64,000 bases of DNA, taken from assembly GCA_964523885.1 (NCBI GenBank), contig CAZFYX010000094.1, positions 1 to 64,000 of the forward strand, written 5' to 3'. A model generated the notes under the pieces. That model was not told the DNA's origin, searched no databases, and saw nothing but the letters and a program-made list of their open reading frames with translations. How positions within the stretch are numbered: the stretch's first letter is position 1; each line of letters begins with the position of its first letter. Source of the DNA: SHXO01 sp964523885 (lineage in GTDB: Bacteria > Pseudomonadota > Gammaproteobacteria > Burkholderiales > SHXO01). Position numbers and translations under genes: made by a program. Positions 18,723 through 28,277 of this stretch are shown here, one piece after another.

Positions 18723-18738
18723 TTGGTCGTTTGAAAGG

Positions 18739-19518
18739 ATGTCGCGCAGAGCCGTCCGCAGCCCCGACCCCGGCCCCCGCAGCCAGCTCGACACCCGCGA
18801 GCGCATTCTCGCCGCGGCCGAGGAGGCGTTCGTTGCACATGGCTTCGCCGGCACCTCGCTGCGCACGATCACCTCGAGCGCGGGGGTCAACCTGGCCGCC
18901 GTCAATTACCACTTCGGCTCCAAGGAAGCCCTGATCCGGGAGGTGTTCGCACGCCACCTGGAACCGCTCAACCGGGCACGGATCGCGCATCTGGATCGCC
19001 TCGAAGCCGAGGCGAGGGGGATGGCGCTGCCGCCGGAGAGGATCATCGAGGCGATGGTCGCCCCCGCGCTGCAGGTGAGCCGCGACCCGTTGCGTGGCGG
19101 CGCGCGCTTCCTGCGGCTGCTCGGACGCGCCTTCTCCGAGCCCGGGGACGGCGTCCGCGAGCTGCTGCCGGCGCAGTACCGGGAGGTGGTGCTGCGGTTC
19201 AAGGCGGCGCTGGTGCGTGCGCTGCCGCAGCTCCCGGAAGCCGAGCTGGTGTGGCGCATGCACTTCATGTTCGGTGCCATGTCCTATGCGATGGCCGGCA
19301 ACGATGCGCTGCAGCTCATCGCCACCTGCAACGTCGAGGGCGTCGACGATGCCGAGGCGGTCATCGCGCGGCTGCTTCCGTTCCTGACCGCCGGCCTGCA
19401 GGCGCCGGTGTCCGGGGCGCGCGGTGCAGCGGGCGTGCAGGACCAGATCGAACCAGAACACGTGGAGACCGGGCGCGGCAGCGGGGACGCGGCAGCAGCG
19501 CGTCGCCGGGCCGCCTGA
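18739..19518 (+). CDS. TetR-family regulator (PsrA/FadR-like) of fatty-acid oxidation
   Basis: 259 residues. The N-terminal helix-turn-helix (about 18-65; TRERILAAAEEAFVAHGFAG, TSLRTITSSAGVNLAAVNYH) ends with NYHFGSKEALI, the TetR signature. The C-terminal ligand domain is of the PsrA type (MHFMFGAMSYAMAGNDALQ), followed by a Gly/Ala-rich tail. PsrA-type repressors release DNA on binding long-chain acyl ligands. The ATG at 18739 follows AAAGG; an in-frame TTG at 18718 lies inside the operator. Its location amid beta-oxidation genes, with its own PsrA-like box just upstream, supports control of this block. Confidence 0.85.
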   Translation: MSRRAVRSPDPGPRSQLDTRERILAAAEEAFVAHGFAGTSLRTITSSAGVNLAAVNYHFGSKEALIREVFARHLEPLNRARIAHLDRLEAEARGMALPPERIIEAMVAPALQVSRDPLRGGARFLRLLGRAFSEPGDGVRELLPAQYREVVLRFKAALVRALPQLPEAELVWRMHFMFGAMSYAMAGNDALQLIATCNVEGVDDAEAVIARLLPFLTAGLQAPVSGARGAAGVQDQIEPEHVETGRGSGDAAAARRRAA

Positions 19519-19540
19519 CCGACCTGACCAGGAGCTATCG

Positions 19541-22030
19541 ATGGCAACCTTCCTGTGGATCGCCGGCCTCCTCGCGCTGGCCTGGGCGCTGGCATGCTGG
19601 AGCGCATCGCGCTGGGTGTGGGCCGGCGCGATCGGCGCGTGGCTCATCGCGCTCAGCGCCGTCGGTGCATTCCCGCCGCTGGCGCGAGGTGCGCTCTGGA
19701 CCGTCTTCGGCGCGGCGGCGGTCGTATTCCTGATCCCGTCGCTGCGGCGTGCGCTGGTGAGCGATCCGCTGCTGGGCTGGTTCAGGAAGGTGCTGCCGCA
19801 GGTGTCGCAGACCGAGCAGGAGGCGCTCGACGCCGGCACGGTGTGGTGGGATGGCGACCTGTTCTCCGGCAACCCGGACTGGGCGAAGCTGCTCGCGGTG
19901 CCCAAGCCGACCCTGACGGGAGAGGAGCAGGCCTTCCTCGACGGGCCCGTGGAAGAACTGTGCCGCATGGTGGACGAGTGGAAGGTCGCCAGCGAGCTCA
20001 ACGACCTGCCGCCGGAAGTGTGGCAGTTCATCAAGGATCGGGGCTTCCTCGGGATGATCATCCCGAAGCAGTACGGCGGCATGGGCTTCTCCGCGCTCGC
20101 GCATTCACAGGTGGTGATGAAGCTGGCCAGCCGCACCCCGACCGCCTGCGTGTCGGTGATGGTGCCCAACTCGCTCGGCCCGGCCGAACTGCTCCTGCAC
20201 TACGGTACCGAGGAGCAGAAGCGCCACTACCTGCCTCGGCTCGCACGCGGGTTGGAGATGCCGTGCTTCGCACTGACCGGGCCGGAGGCGGGCTCGGACG
20301 CGGGGTCGATTCCCGACCTCGGCATCGTCTGCTGGGGCGAGCACGACGGCAGGCGCGTGCTCGGCATGCGCGTCACCTGGGAGAAGCGCTACATCACGCT
20401 CGGTCCCGTCGCGACGCTGCTGGGCCTGGCCTTCCGCCTGTACGACCCGGACGGCCTGCTCGGCCAGGAACGCGACCTCGGGATCACCGTCGCGATCATC
20501 CCGACCTCGCATCCGGGCGTGAACATCGGCCGGCGGCACAACCCGCTCAACGCCTCGTTCATGAACGGACCGAACTGGGGCAAGGACGTGTTCATGCCGC
20601 TCGACTGGGTGGTGGGCGGGCGCGAGTACGTGGGGCAGGGCTGGCGCATGCTGATGGAGTGCCTGGCCGCAGGCCGGTCGATCTCGCTGCCGTCCTCGGC
20701 GGCGGGCGGCGCGAAGCTGGCCGCGCGTGCGACCGGGGCATACAGCCGGGTGCGCAGCCAGTTCCGCGTGCCGATCGGCAGGTTCGAGGGCGTCGAAGAG
20801 GCGCTTGCGCGCATCGGCGGCAACACCTACGCGATCGAAGCCGCGCGGGTGATGACGGCGGGCGCCGTCGACCTCGGCGAGAAGCCGTCGGTCATCTCCG
20901 CCATCGTGAAGTACCACAGCACGGAGCGCGGGCGCCAGGTGATCAACGACGCCATGGACGTGCACGGCGGCAAGGGCATCTGCCTGGGGCCCAGCAACTA
21001 CCTCGGTCGCGGGTACCAGCAGGTGCCGGTCGGGATCACCGTCGAGGGCGCCAACATCCTCACGCGCAGCATGATCATCTTCGGCCAGGGGGCCGTCCGC
21101 TGCCATCCCTACGTGCTGCGGGAAATCGCGGCGACGCGGACCGAGGATGCGGCCGTTGCGTCGACGCAATTCGATGCGGCGCTGTGGGGCCATGTCGGAT
21201 TCGTGGTGACCAATGCCGCCCGCGCGCTGTGGCTGGGACTCACCGGTGCTGCTTTCGCCCGCGTGCCCGGACCGCCCGAGGTGCGCATGCACCTGCGCCG
21301 CCTCACCCGCCTGTCGGCCGCCTTCGCGCTCGGGGCCGACGTGGCGATGCTGTTCCTGGGCGGCGACCTCAAGCGCCGCGAGAAGCTCTCGGCCCGGCTC
21401 GGCGATGTCCTGAGCCAGCTCTATCTCGCCTCCTGCGTGGTGAAGCGCTACCAGGACGACGGTGCCAACCAGACCGACCTGCCGTTCGTGGATTGGGCGT
21501 TGCGCGACAGCGAGCACCGCGCCGAGGAGGCGTTCTTCGGCCTGTTCCAGAACTTCCCGGTGCGCTGGGCGGCCCGCCTGCTGCGCGCGTTGACCTTCCC
21601 GCTGGGCCGCAGCTACGCACCGCCCGGGGACCGGCTTGGGCATCGCGTCGCCGCGCTCATGCTGGAGGCGTCGCCGACCCGGGACCGCCTGACCGGCGGA
21701 ATCCACCTGCAGCGTGACGAGACCGATCCGGTGGGGCGGCTGGAACTGGCACTGGAACTGGTCCCGGTGGCCGAGGCGGTGGACGCGAAGATCCGCGGCG
21801 CCATGAAGACCGGTGCGGTCAGCGGCGTGTCCGCCGAGGCCCGCATGCAGGCTGCACTGGCCGTCGGCGTGATCAGCGCGGACGAGGCGGCGCTCTGGAC
21901 CCGTTACCAGGCGCTGCGGCGTGCGTGCATCATGGTCGACGATTTTCCGCACGACTTCGGAAGACAGGCTGCCGCCGAGCCGGCCCGAGTCACCCCCATC
22001 CAGGACGCCTTGCACCGGAAGACCGCATGA
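19541..22030 (+). CDS. fadE: FadE-type acyl-CoA dehydrogenase, membrane-anchored
   Basis: 829 residues, matching the long FadE family (E. coli FadE is 814). Two or three N-terminal hydrophobic segments (about 2-75) anchor it to the inner membrane. The dehydrogenase core follows (KDRGFLGMIIPKQYGGMGFS; FALTGPEAGSDAGSIPD for FAD binding; DAMDVHGGKGICLGPSNYLG), then a DUF1974-type C-terminal domain. It performs the first beta-oxidation step, passing electrons to ETF. It starts 22 bases after the tetR stop with AGGAG before the ATG and overlaps the enoyl-CoA hydratase start (ATGA). With the dehydrogenase at 16371 it gives the locus two different first-step enzymes. Confidence 0.92.
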   Translation: MATFLWIAGLLALAWALACWSASRWVWAGAIGAWLIALSAVGAFPPLARGALWTVFGAAAVVFLIPSLRRALVSDPLLGWFRKVLPQVSQTEQEALDAGTVWWDGDLFSGNPDWAKLLAVPKPTLTGEEQAFLDGPVEELCRMVDEWKVASELNDLPPEVWQFIKDRGFLGMIIPKQYGGMGFSALAHSQVVMKLASRTPTACVSVMVPNSLGPAELLLHYGTEEQKRHYLPRLARGLEMPCFALTGPEAGSDAGSIPDLGIVCWGEHDGRRVLGMRVTWEKRYITLGPVATLLGLAFRLYDPDGLLGQERDLGITVAIIPTSHPGVNIGRRHNPLNASFMNGPNWGKDVFMPLDWVVGGREYVGQGWRMLMECLAAGRSISLPSSAAGGAKLAARATGAYSRVRSQFRVPIGRFEGVEEALARIGGNTYAIEAARVMTAGAVDLGEKPSVISAIVKYHSTERGRQVINDAMDVHGGKGICLGPSNYLGRGYQQVPVGITVEGANILTRSMIIFGQGAVRCHPYVLREIAATRTEDAAVASTQFDAALWGHVGFVVTNAARALWLGLTGAAFARVPGPPEVRMHLRRLTRLSAAFALGADVAMLFLGGDLKRREKLSARLGDVLSQLYLASCVVKRYQDDGANQTDLPFVDWALRDSEHRAEEAFFGLFQNFPVRWAARLLRALTFPLGRSYAPPGDRLGHRVAALMLEASPTRDRLTGGIHLQRDETDPVGRLELALELVPVAEAVDAKIRGAMKTGAVSGVSAEARMQAALAVGVISADEAALWTRYQALRRACIMVDDFPHDFGRQAAAEPARVTPIQDALHRKTA

Positions 22031-22812
22031 CCCAGTCCGTCCTGCTCGCCGTGGAGGCGGGCATCGCCACCCTGAGCTTCAACCGTCCCGGCGTGATGAA
22101 CGCCATGGACGCGGAGATGATGACCGAGTTCCGTGCCGCCGCAGAGCTGGTCGAGCGCGACCCGGCCGTGCGGGCGGTCGTGCTGAAGGGCGAAGGCAAG
22201 GCCTTCATCGCCGGTGGCGACGTCGCCCTGTTCGCGCGCCGCCTGGCGGAGTTGCCCGACATCATCGTGCGCTGGGGCCGCGAGATGCACTTCGCGATCC
22301 AGGCGTTGCGGCGCATGGACAAGCCGGTGCTCGCCAGCGTGCACGGTGCCGCCGCCGGCGCCGGCTTCAGCATCCTGTGCGCGGCCGACCTCGCGATTGC
22401 CGCCGACAGCGCCAGGTTCTCGCTGGCCTATGCCAACATCGGTGCCAGCCCGGACGGCGGCAGCACCTTCTTCCTGCCGCGGCTGGTCGGCTACAAGAAG
22501 GCGATGGAGCTGATCCTGCTGCCGGACCTGTTCGACGCGAAGACCGCGCAGCAGCACGGACTGGTCAACTGGGTGGTGCCGGAGGCGCAGCTGGCCGAGG
22601 AGACCCTGCGCATCGCGCAGCGCCTGGCGCACGGACCCACGCGCGCCTACGGCGAAGCCAAGCGGCTGGTCAACGGATCGATCGCGCGCTCGATGGAGAC
22701 GCAGATGGAGGAGGAACTGTTCGCCTTCGCCCGCTGCGCCCGCACGCACGACCTGGCCGAGGGCGTGACCTCGTTCGTGGAGAAGCGCAAGCCGGTGTTC
22801 AGCGGTGAGTAG
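22027..22812 (+). CDS. Enoyl-CoA hydratase/isomerase
   Basis: Crotonase-fold enzyme of 261 residues. The oxyanion-hole segments are FIAGGDVALFARRL and SVHGAAAGAGFSILCAADLA. The catalytic positions (NIGASPDGGSTFFLPRLVG) carry Asp rather than the Glu-Glu pair of classic hydratases, so an isomerase or a looser crotonase role is also possible. The start ATG overlaps the fadE stop by four bases. A family-A repeat follows the stop. It may act on enoyl-CoA made by FadE, although the fusion protein at 25615 also has a hydratase domain. Confidence 0.88.
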   Translation: MTQSVLLAVEAGIATLSFNRPGVMNAMDAEMMTEFRAAAELVERDPAVRAVVLKGEGKAFIAGGDVALFARRLAELPDIIVRWGREMHFAIQALRRMDKPVLASVHGAAAGAGFSILCAADLAIAADSARFSLAYANIGASPDGGSTFFLPRLVGYKKAMELILLPDLFDAKTAQQHGLVNWVVPEAQLAEETLRIAQRLAHGPTRAYGEAKRLVNGSIARSMETQMEEELFAFARCARTHDLAEGVTSFVEKRKPVFSGE

Positions 22813-22829
22813 AGAGCAAGGCCAACCGC

Positions 22830-22927
22830 ATTGAACACAGAGGGCACAGAGGAACACAGAGGAAAGGCGGGCAGACCGGCGTCCGGAGGGTTTTCCTCGG
22901 TGATCCTCTGTGCCCTCTGTGTTGAAT
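22830..22927. repeat. Family-A two-armed repeat, CACAGAGGA flavour (A1)
   Basis: The left arm has ATTGAACACAGAGGGCACAG then GAGGAACACAGAGGAA; the right arm (22891-22927) is the same pattern inverted, ending GTGTTGAAT; the spacer is about 25 bases. It sits between the hydratase and SDR genes and its end contains the first possible ATG of the SDR gene. Confidence 0.9.
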
Positions 22928-22937
22928 GGGGTTTCGA

Positions 22938-23756
<819 letters not shown>

Positions 23757-23761
23757 GCACG

Positions 23762-24202
23762 ATGACACAGGCGCGAACCAACCAGAACCGCGAGGCCGAC
23801 GCCGACAGCGGCCACGCCCGTCTCCCCGAAGGCCGCGAGCCGGTGCTGCGGGTGGTGCCGATGCCCGCGGACGCCAACCCGACCGGCGACATCTTCGGCG
23901 GCTGGATCATGTCCCAGGTCGACATCGCGGGAGCCATTCCCGCCCTGCGCCTGGCCAAGGGGCGCGTGGCCACCGTCGCGGTAAACTCGTTCGTGTTCCG
24001 CCAGCCCGTCCTGATCGGCGACATCGTCAGCTTCTACGCCGAGGTGGCGCGGGTCGGGCGCACCTCGATCACCGTGAACGTCGAGGTGTACGCTCAGCGC
24101 GGCACGGCCGAAGAGGTGACGGTCAAGGTGACCGAGGCGACCCTGACCTACGTCGCCGTCGATGCGAACCGCAAGCCCAGGCCGGTACACCCGGCGGCCT
24201 AG
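23762..24202 (+). CDS. Acyl-CoA thioesterase, YciA-like hotdog fold
   Basis: 146 residues. The hotdog core has MPADANPTGDIFGGWIMSQV with the family Asn/Asp active-site region, then SFVFRQPVLIGDIVSFYAEV. It hydrolyses acyl-CoA to free acid and CoA, perhaps to relieve CoA trapping. The ATG at 23762 lies five bases after the SDR stop, so the two are likely cotranscribed. YciA is the closest named family, but the in vivo substrate is open. Confidence 0.87.
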   Translation: MTQARTNQNREADADSGHARLPEGREPVLRVVPMPADANPTGDIFGGWIMSQVDIAGAIPALRLAKGRVATVAVNSFVFRQPVLIGDIVSFYAEVARVGRTSITVNVEVYAQRGTAEEVTVKVTEATLTYVAVDANRKPRPVHPAA

Positions 24203-24260
24203 CAACCATTCCGGAGCAGGGGAACTCCACTTTCCAGAAGACCGAGAGGAGCGAGGAGAC

Positions 24261-25556
24261 ATGAAGGCGAAGCAGATGCAGCACCAGCGCAAGGCCCTGA
24301 CCCTGGCGATCGCGTCCGCGCTCGGCGCCGCCCCGGGGCTGGCAGGCGCGGCCGGGTTCGCGCTGCTGGAGCAGAACGCCAGCGGCCTGGGCAACGCCTA
24401 CGCCGGCAGCGCCGCGGTGGCCGAGGACGCGAGCACCATCTTCTACAACCCGGCGGGGATGACGCTGCTCCCCGGCGCGCAGGTGGTCGGTTCGGTGACC
24501 GGCATCTACCTCGACACCAGCTTCAGCGGCAGCGGGTCGACCAACGTGCCGCCGCTCAACGTGGGCAACGGCCAGGGCGGCCAGCCCGGCGGCTGGGGCA
24601 TGGTGCCTTCGATGTACTTCGCGTTGCCGATCGGCGAGCGCTTCGCCGCGGGCCTCGGCGTGGGAGCGCCGTTCGGCCTGCGGACCCATTACAACGACGA
24701 CTGGCTCGGGCGCTACCAGGGCGTCAAGTCCGACCTGTACACGATCAACGTGAATCCGTCGATCGCCTACAAGGTCACCGACACCATCAGCATCGGTGGC
24801 GGCGTGAACTACCAGAACATGAACGTGGAGCTGACCAGCTCCAGCTTCAGCGGCCTCGCGGGCGAGACGCGGCAGAAGCTCAACGCCGAGGACGACGCCT
24901 GGGGCTGGAACCTGGGAGCACTGTTCCAGCTCGGCGACGACATGCGCGTGGGCCTGTCCTACCGCTCCTCGATCCGGTACACCCTGGAGGGCGACGTCAA
25001 GACCACGACGTCCACCGGAGCGTCGAGCCGGTTCGACGTCAAGGCCGACGCGGAGCTGCCCGACAGCGCGATCCTGAGCGTCACCCAGATGTACGGCGAC
25101 AAGTGGCAATTGCTGGGCGACGTGCAGTACACGAACTGGAGCACCATCGGCAGCGTGGACGTCATCAACAAGGCCAATGGCGTCACCGTCGACCGGCTGG
25201 CGTTCGACTTCAAGGACACCTGGCGCATCGCCTTCGGCGTCAACTACTTCAAGGACGAGCACTGGACCATCAAGGGCGGCATCGCCTACGACGAGTCGCC
25301 GGTGGACGCGGACACCCGCACCGTGCGCCTCCCCGACAACGACCGCTACTGGCTGTCGTTCGGGGTGAAGTACAAGTTCGCCAAGGCCGCCGCCGTGGAT
25401 GTGGGCTACTCGCACCTGTTCGTGCCCGATGCGAACATCGACCACACCCGGGCGCTCTCCGCGGTGCCGCCGGGCTCGGCCGTCAACACCAACGTCAACG
25501 GCCAGTACGACAGCTCCGTCGACATCGTCGGCGTCCAGCTCACCTGGACGTTCTGA
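24261..25556 (+). CDS. fadL: Outer-membrane long-chain fatty acid transporter, FadL/OmpP1 family
   Basis: 431 residues. A signal peptide (about 1-30, ending GLAGA) precedes the FadL N-terminal hatch (AGFALLEQNASGLGNAYAGS with the conserved NPA in STIFYNPAGMTLLPG). Amphipathic beta strands of a 14-stranded barrel follow to the C-terminal QLTWTF, which ends in Phe as outer-membrane barrels do. FadL brings long-chain fatty acids or other hydrophobic compounds across the outer membrane. The start has GAGGAG before the ATG. It fits upstream of the cytoplasmic oxidation genes. Confidence 0.92.
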   Translation: MKAKQMQHQRKALTLAIASALGAAPGLAGAAGFALLEQNASGLGNAYAGSAAVAEDASTIFYNPAGMTLLPGAQVVGSVTGIYLDTSFSGSGSTNVPPLNVGNGQGGQPGGWGMVPSMYFALPIGERFAAGLGVGAPFGLRTHYNDDWLGRYQGVKSDLYTINVNPSIAYKVTDTISIGGGVNYQNMNVELTSSSFSGLAGETRQKLNAEDDAWGWNLGALFQLGDDMRVGLSYRSSIRYTLEGDVKTTTSTGASSRFDVKADAELPDSAILSVTQMYGDKWQLLGDVQYTNWSTIGSVDVINKANGVTVDRLAFDFKDTWRIAFGVNYFKDEHWTIKGGIAYDESPVDADTRTVRLPDNDRYWLSFGVKYKFAKAAAVDVGYSHLFVPDANIDHTRALSAVPPGSAVNTNVNGQYDSSVDIVGVQLTWTF

Positions 25557-25614
25557 TCCGCACGCGGGACGGGGCGCACGCCGCCCCGCCCGCAGCCTTC
25601 CAGCAGCGAAATCC

Positions 25615-28104
25615 ATGACCAGCAGCCCTCCCTTTCATGTGCGCAAGGCGGCCGTCCTCGGCGCCGGCGTCATGGGCGCCCAGATCGCGGCGCATCTCAG
25701 CAACGCCGGCGTGCCCGCCGTCCTCTTCGAGCTGGCGGCGAAGGACGGCGATCCCGATGCCAACGTGCTCAAGGCGATCGAGGGGCTGAAGAAGCTCGAA
25801 CCCAGTCCCATCGCCAGCGCGGCGACGATCAGACACATCGAGCCGGCCAACTACGACACCGGCCTGGAGCGGCTGCGCGAGTGCGACCTCGTCATCGAGG
25901 CCGTGGCCGAGCGCATGGACATCAAGAAGGCCCTGTACGAGCGCATCGCCCCCTTCATCGGCGAGCACGCGGTGCTGGCCAGCAACACCTCCGGGCTGTC
26001 GATCGAAGCCCTGGCGCAGGCGGTGCCTGCGGGGCTGCGCAGCCGCTTCTGCGGCGTGCACTTCTTCAACCCGCCGCGATACATGACGCTGGTCGAACTG
26101 ATTCCCACGGCGCAGACGGCGCCGGCGCTGCTCGACCGGCTCGAGACCTTCCTCACCACCACGCTCGGCAAGGGCGTGGTGCGGGCCAAGGACACGCCGA
26201 ACTTCATCGCCAACCGCGTCGGCGTGTTCTCGATCCTGGCGGCGTTCCACCACACGCGCGCGTTCGGACTCGGCTTCGACGAGGTGGACGCCCTGACCGG
26301 CCCGCTGATCGGGCGTCCCAGGAGCGCGACCTACCGGACCGCCGACGTGGTCGGGCTGGATACGCTCGCGCACGTGATCAACACCATGCAGCAGGGCCTG
26401 CCGCAGGATCCGTGGCACCACTACTTCGGCGTGCCGGACTGGTACCGCGGCCTGCTCGACCAGGAGGCCCTGGGGCAGAAGTCTCAGCGCGGGGTGTACC
26501 GGAAGGTCGGAAAGGACATCCAGGTCCTCGACCTCGGGCAGATGGACTATCGGCCGGCGGGTGGGCAGGCCGACCCGGGCGTGGTGGAGATCCTCAAGAC
26601 CCGGGACATGGCAGAGCGCTTCACCTGCCTGCGCGCCAGTGCCCATCCGCAGGCAAAGTTCCTGTGGGCGGTCACGCGCGACATGCTGCACTACTGCGCC
26701 TGCCACCTCGCGCAGATCGCCGACAACGCACGCGACCTCGATCTGGCGATCCGCTGGGGCTTCGGCTGGAACCAGGGCCCGTTCGAGATCTGGCAGGCGG
26801 CCGGCTGGCAGCGCATGGCGGAATGGATCCGGGAAGACATCGATGCCGGGCGCGCGATGGCGAAGGTGCCGCTGCCCGCGTGGGCGCTGGAGCCGGGGCG
26901 CACCGGCGTGCACGGGCCAGCGGGCTCGTTCAGCCCGGGCTCCGGTGCGATCAGACCGCGCTCCACCCTGCCGGTCTACCGCCGGCAGCTCGCGCCCGAT
27001 CGCCTGGTGGGCGAGGGCGGCGAACTGGGCAAGACCGTCTTCGAGACCCCTGCGGTGCGCATGTGGACCGGCGGTGACGACATCGGCGTGCTGAGCTTCA
27101 AGAGCAAGATGCACACGATCGGCGAGGACGTGCTCGATGGGGTGATGCAGGCGATCGAGACGGCCGAGGGCGGTTTCAAGGGTCTGGTGATCTGGCAGAC
27201 CGAGCCGCCGTTCTCCCTCGGCGCCAACCTGCAGGGACCTTCGGCCAGGCCTGCGGGCGAGTCCAAGCCGTCCGCGTTCGGGAGGATGATGAAGCAGGTC
27301 CGCCGGCAGGCGGAGTCCGCGGTGCTCAAGGCGGCACGCAAGCTCAACGTCGCCGATCAGGTGATGGCCGGGCGCCTGGCCAAGGTCGAGGGCGTGGTCG
27401 AGCAGTTCCAGGCCGCGACGCAGGCGTGGAAGTACGCCATGGTGCCCACCGTGGCCGCCGTGGACGGCATGGCGCTGGGCGGGGGATGCGAGTTCGTCAT
27501 GCACTCGGCCCGGGTGGTCGCCACGCTGGAGAGCTACATCGGGCTGGTCGAGGCCGGCGTCGGCCTGCTGCCTGCGGGCGGCGGCTGCAAGGAACTGGCG
27601 CTGCGCGCCGCGGACGAAGCGCGCGGCGCCGACGTGTTCCCGTTCCTGCGCCGGTACTTCCAGAACGTGGCGATGGCCGAGATCGGCCGCAGCGCCGTGC
27701 AGGCGCGCGAGCTGGGCTACCTGCGCGCCACCGACCGCATCCTGATGAACCGTGCCGAGCTGCTGTACGTGGCCAAGGCGGAGCTGAATGCACTGGTCGA
27801 GGCCGGCTATCGGCCGCCCCTGCGTCCCGTGGGCATCCCGGTCGCGGGCCGCAGCGCGATCGCCACGATCAAGGCCTACATGGCCAACATGCTCGCGGGG
27901 CAGTACATCTCGGAGCACGACTACCTGGTGGGCAGCAAGATCGCGTACGTGATGTGCGGCGGGGACGTCGAGGCCGGCAGCCTGGTGGACGAGACGTGGC
28001 TGCTGGAGCTCGAGCGCCGCTGCTTCATGGAGTTGCTCGCCACCGAGAAGACCCAGGCGCGAATCGAGCACACGTTGAAGACGGGAAAGCCGCTGCGCAA
28101 CTAG
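25615..28104 (+). CDS. 3-hydroxyacyl-CoA dehydrogenase / enoyl-CoA hydratase fusion (FadN/FadB type)
   Basis: 829 residues. Order: an N-terminal NAD-binding domain (AAVLGAGVMGAQIAAHLSNA, FCGVHFFNPPRYMTLVEL), a second 3HCDH domain (about 200-470), then a crotonase domain (about 490-710; VAAVDGMALGGGCEFVMHS and GLVEAGVGLLPAGGGCKELA). This dehydrogenase-first order is that of Bacillus FadN, the reverse of E. coli FadB. It carries out hydration and NAD-linked oxidation of enoyl-CoA. ATG at 25615; the gene lies 58 bases after fadL. It is followed by a family-A repeat and then the thiolase gene, its usual partner. Confidence 0.92.
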   Translation: MTSSPPFHVRKAAVLGAGVMGAQIAAHLSNAGVPAVLFELAAKDGDPDANVLKAIEGLKKLEPSPIASAATIRHIEPANYDTGLERLRECDLVIEAVAERMDIKKALYERIAPFIGEHAVLASNTSGLSIEALAQAVPAGLRSRFCGVHFFNPPRYMTLVELIPTAQTAPALLDRLETFLTTTLGKGVVRAKDTPNFIANRVGVFSILAAFHHTRAFGLGFDEVDALTGPLIGRPRSATYRTADVVGLDTLAHVINTMQQGLPQDPWHHYFGVPDWYRGLLDQEALGQKSQRGVYRKVGKDIQVLDLGQMDYRPAGGQADPGVVEILKTRDMAERFTCLRASAHPQAKFLWAVTRDMLHYCACHLAQIADNARDLDLAIRWGFGWNQGPFEIWQAAGWQRMAEWIREDIDAGRAMAKVPLPAWALEPGRTGVHGPAGSFSPGSGAIRPRSTLPVYRRQLAPDRLVGEGGELGKTVFETPAVRMWTGGDDIGVLSFKSKMHTIGEDVLDGVMQAIETAEGGFKGLVIWQTEPPFSLGANLQGPSARPAGESKPSAFGRMMKQVRRQAESAVLKAARKLNVADQVMAGRLAKVEGVVEQFQAATQAWKYAMVPTVAAVDGMALGGGCEFVMHSARVVATLESYIGLVEAGVGLLPAGGGCKELALRAADEARGADVFPFLRRYFQNVAMAEIGRSAVQARELGYLRATDRILMNRAELLYVAKAELNALVEAGYRPPLRPVGIPVAGRSAIATIKAYMANMLAGQYISEHDYLVGSKIAYVMCGGDVEAGSLVDETWLLELERRCFMELLATEKTQARIEHTLKTGKPLRN

Positions 28105-28128
28105 CTGGACATGGCTTCAAGGCGAAAC

Positions 28129-28216
28129 GCATTCACCGCAGAGGCCGCAGAGGAAAGGCCAGCCTACGGGTTGCCTCTGCGTACCTCTGCGTCCTCTGCG
28201 GTAGATGAGGTGCATT
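28129..28216. repeat. Family-A two-armed repeat, CGCAGAGGA flavour (A2)
   Basis: Left arm ATTCACCGCAGAGGCCGCAG then AGGAAAGG; right arm GCCTCTGCGTACCTCTGCGT then CCTCTGCGGTAGATGAGGTG. It lies between the fadN-type gene and the thiolase gene inside an otherwise co-directional group, where a hairpin could reduce readthrough. Confidence 0.9.
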
Positions 28217-28277
28217 CGAGACTGTGCTGACCCGGGAACCGGATTTTGCGGGAAGGTGCGTGCAGATGGAGGATTGA

